Made by a program: the position numbers and the translations under genes. From contig CAMBGF010000007.1 in the NCBI GenBank assembly GCA_945866135.1, positions 1 to 32,346 on the forward strand: a stretch of 32,346 nt of DNA, written 5' to 3'. A model generated the notes under the pieces. The model had not been told where the DNA came from. It did not search any database and saw only the letters and a list, made by a program, of their open reading frames with translations. Shown here piece after piece: positions 31,221-32,346 of this stretch; within the stretch, counting starts at the first letter, position 1; each line of letters opens with the position of its first letter. The DNA comes from Bifidobacterium breve. Lineage in GTDB: Bacteria; Actinomycetota; Actinomycetes; S36-B12; UBA5976.

Positions 31221-32346
31221 ATGAGCGACACATTTTTCGGATCAGATTTCGACGAATTGCAATCAACCGACCCAGAAATTGCGAATGTTCTTCTTGCTGA
31301 ACTTTCCCGGCTGCGTACTGGTATTCAATTAATCGCATCGGAAAATTACACCTCACCGGCAGTACTGACTGCGCTTGGTTCAACACTTAGCAATAAGTAC
31401 GCCGAGGGATATCCAGGTAAGCGGTATTACGGCGGTTGTGAAGTTGTGGATGTCGCCGAGACCATCGGAATCCAGCGGGCCAAATCATTGTTTTGCGCAG
31501 ACCATGCGAACTTGCAACCACACTCAGGTGCGAGCGCAAACATTGCAATTTTTGGCGCATTCTTGCAACCAGGAGACACCTATTTATCAATGGCATTACC
31601 TCACGGTGGCCACTTAACTCATGGCGCAAAAGTTTCCTACTCTGGAAAATGGTTTAACCCAGTTCATTACGGTGTTGCTGAAGGTTCCGAAGATATCGAT
31701 TACGATCAACTTCGCGACTTAGCTCGCGAGCACAAACCAAAAATGATTATCGCTGGTGGGTCTGCGATTCCACGCTTGATTGACTTCAAGGCCATTCGTG
31801 AGATTGCTGACGAAGTCGGCGCGATCATGCACGTTGATGCAGCTCACTTCATTGGATTGGTGGCAGGCAAAGCGATTCCTTCGCCAGTGCCGTATGCAGA
31901 TGTTGTTTCCTTCACGACTCACAAAGTTTTGCGCGGTCCACGTTCTGGCATGATCGTTTGTAAAGAGCAGCACGCAGCAGCAATTGATAAGGCCGTCTTC
32001 CCAATGATGCAGGGTGGACCGATGATGCATGTAATTGCTGCGAAAGCAGTAGCACTTAAAGAATGTGCCACACCGGAATATCAAAAGTATGCAAAAGATG
32101 TCATCGTCAATGCCCAGGCGCTTACTGCTGGGCTTGCTGCCGAAGGTATGCGTCCCGTAACTGGTGGAACAGACACGCACTTGGCACTTATTGATTTACA
32201 AGGAATCAACGTTGACGGCAAGGATGCCGAGCAGCGCGCAGGCGATTCCGGAATTGTCTTGAATAAGAATTCAATTCCGTATGATCCAAAGCCAGCGGCA
32301 GTTACCTCGGGCATTCGAGTCGGAGCGCCTTCGATCACAACGCAAG
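31221..32346 (+). CDS. glyA: Serine hydroxymethyltransferase (3' truncated by the window)
   Basis: The frame is open from ATG 31221 (Shine-Dalgarno AAAGGTGA upstream) to the window end, giving 375 residues; it is absent from the ORF track because no stop is reached. Motifs are LIASENYTSPAVL, NKYAEGYPGKRYYGG, HVDAAHFIGLVAG and the PLP lysine Lys235 in TTHKVLRGPRSG. It interconverts serine and glycine with tetrahydrofolate. The sequence ends in GIRVGAPSITTQ, where full-length enzymes continue about 50 more residues. glyA near prfA-prmC-sua5 is common in Actinobacteria. The 59-base gap before it shows no clear promoter. Confidence 0.96.
   Translation, partial: MSDTFFGSDFDELQSTDPEIANVLLAELSRLRTGIQLIASENYTSPAVLTALGSTLSNKYAEGYPGKRYYGGCEVVDVAETIGIQRAKSLFCADHANLQPHSGASANIAIFGAFLQPGDTYLSMALPHGGHLTHGAKVSYSGKWFNPVHYGVAEGSEDIDYDQLRDLAREHKPKMIIAGGSAIPRLIDFKAIREIADEVGAIMHVDAAHFIGLVAGKAIPSPVPYADVVSFTTHKVLRGPRSGMIVCKEQHAAAIDKAVFPMMQGGPMMHVIAAKAVALKECATPEYQKYAKDVIVNAQALTAGLAAEGMRPVTGGTDTHLALIDLQGINVDGKDAEQRAGDSGIVLNKNSIPYDPKPAAVTSGIRVGAPSITTQ

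Overview
Organism. The window reads as an actinobacterial chromosome of moderate GC (my impression is the mid-40s %, not calculated). The main evidence is the block argS-lysA-hom-thrC-thrB-rho followed later by rpmE-prfA-prmC-tsaC/sua5-glyA. Supporting signs are a Rho with a long Arg/Asp/Asn-rich disordered insert, many GTG starts, and several genes with no Shine-Dalgarno but a -10-like box 6-8 nt before the start codon. Dense coding with few gaps suggests a streamlined lineage, possibly a freshwater acI/Nanopelagicales-type actinobacterium. That placement is inference.

Region 1 (1-7642): bacterial microcompartment (BMC) operon. In order: a class III PLP enzyme (5' end cut by the window), a CoA-acylating aldehyde dehydrogenase with a C-terminal encapsulation-type helix, a tandem-domain BMC-T shell protein, a small unrecognised protein with an amphipathic N-terminal helix, the BMC-P pentamer, the BMC-H hexamer, a second BMC-T, an APH-fold small-molecule kinase, a short-chain dehydrogenase and a HutC-type GntR regulator. 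This gene set matches the Rhodococcus/Mycobacterium microcompartment (RMM, or aminoacetone/1-amino-2-propanol utilisation) type. The expected pathway is aminoacetone <-> 1-amino-2-propanol (SDR) -> amino-propanol phosphate (kinase) -> propionaldehyde (PLP phospho-lyase) -> propionyl-CoA (aldehyde dehydrogenase). Neighbouring genes often overlap at ATGA/TAATG/TGATG/GTGA junctions.

Region 2 (7676-9447): a CaiB/BaiF family III CoA-transferase translationally coupled to an FCD-type GntR regulator, with a dyad overlapping the likely promoter.

Region 3 (9506-17851): housekeeping genes argS, lysA, hom, thrC, thrB and rho (aspartate-family amino acids and transcription termination), ending at a strong intrinsic terminator. 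Rho carries a six-copy 18-bp in-frame minisatellite.

Region 4 (about 17900-27936): about 10 kb placed between rho and rpmE, genes that are commonly close neighbours in Actinobacteria. It holds a complete branched-chain-amino-acid-type (HAAT) ABC transporter with a fused LivM-LivG protein, a class II glutamine amidotransferase-like protein, a class III aminotransferase with an unusual DEVK motif, a membrane-anchored M14 carboxypeptidase-like protein, and a single-chain cobalamin-dependent protein joining a glutamate-mutase-E-like catalytic region to a C-terminal B12-binding domain. A convergent DUF4389 membrane protein closes it. Together these look like an uptake and catabolic module for an amino acid or amide whose substrate I cannot name. 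It is the best candidate here for an undescribed system.

Region 5 (28111-32346): rpmE with a promoter and structured leader, a very long UUCG-capped terminator, then prfA, prmC, a divergent tsaC/sua5 and a 3'-truncated glyA. No tRNA, rRNA, CRISPR array, insertion sequence or integrase was recognised. No gene-free stretch exceeds 300 bases; the largest is the 274-base rpmE upstream region.
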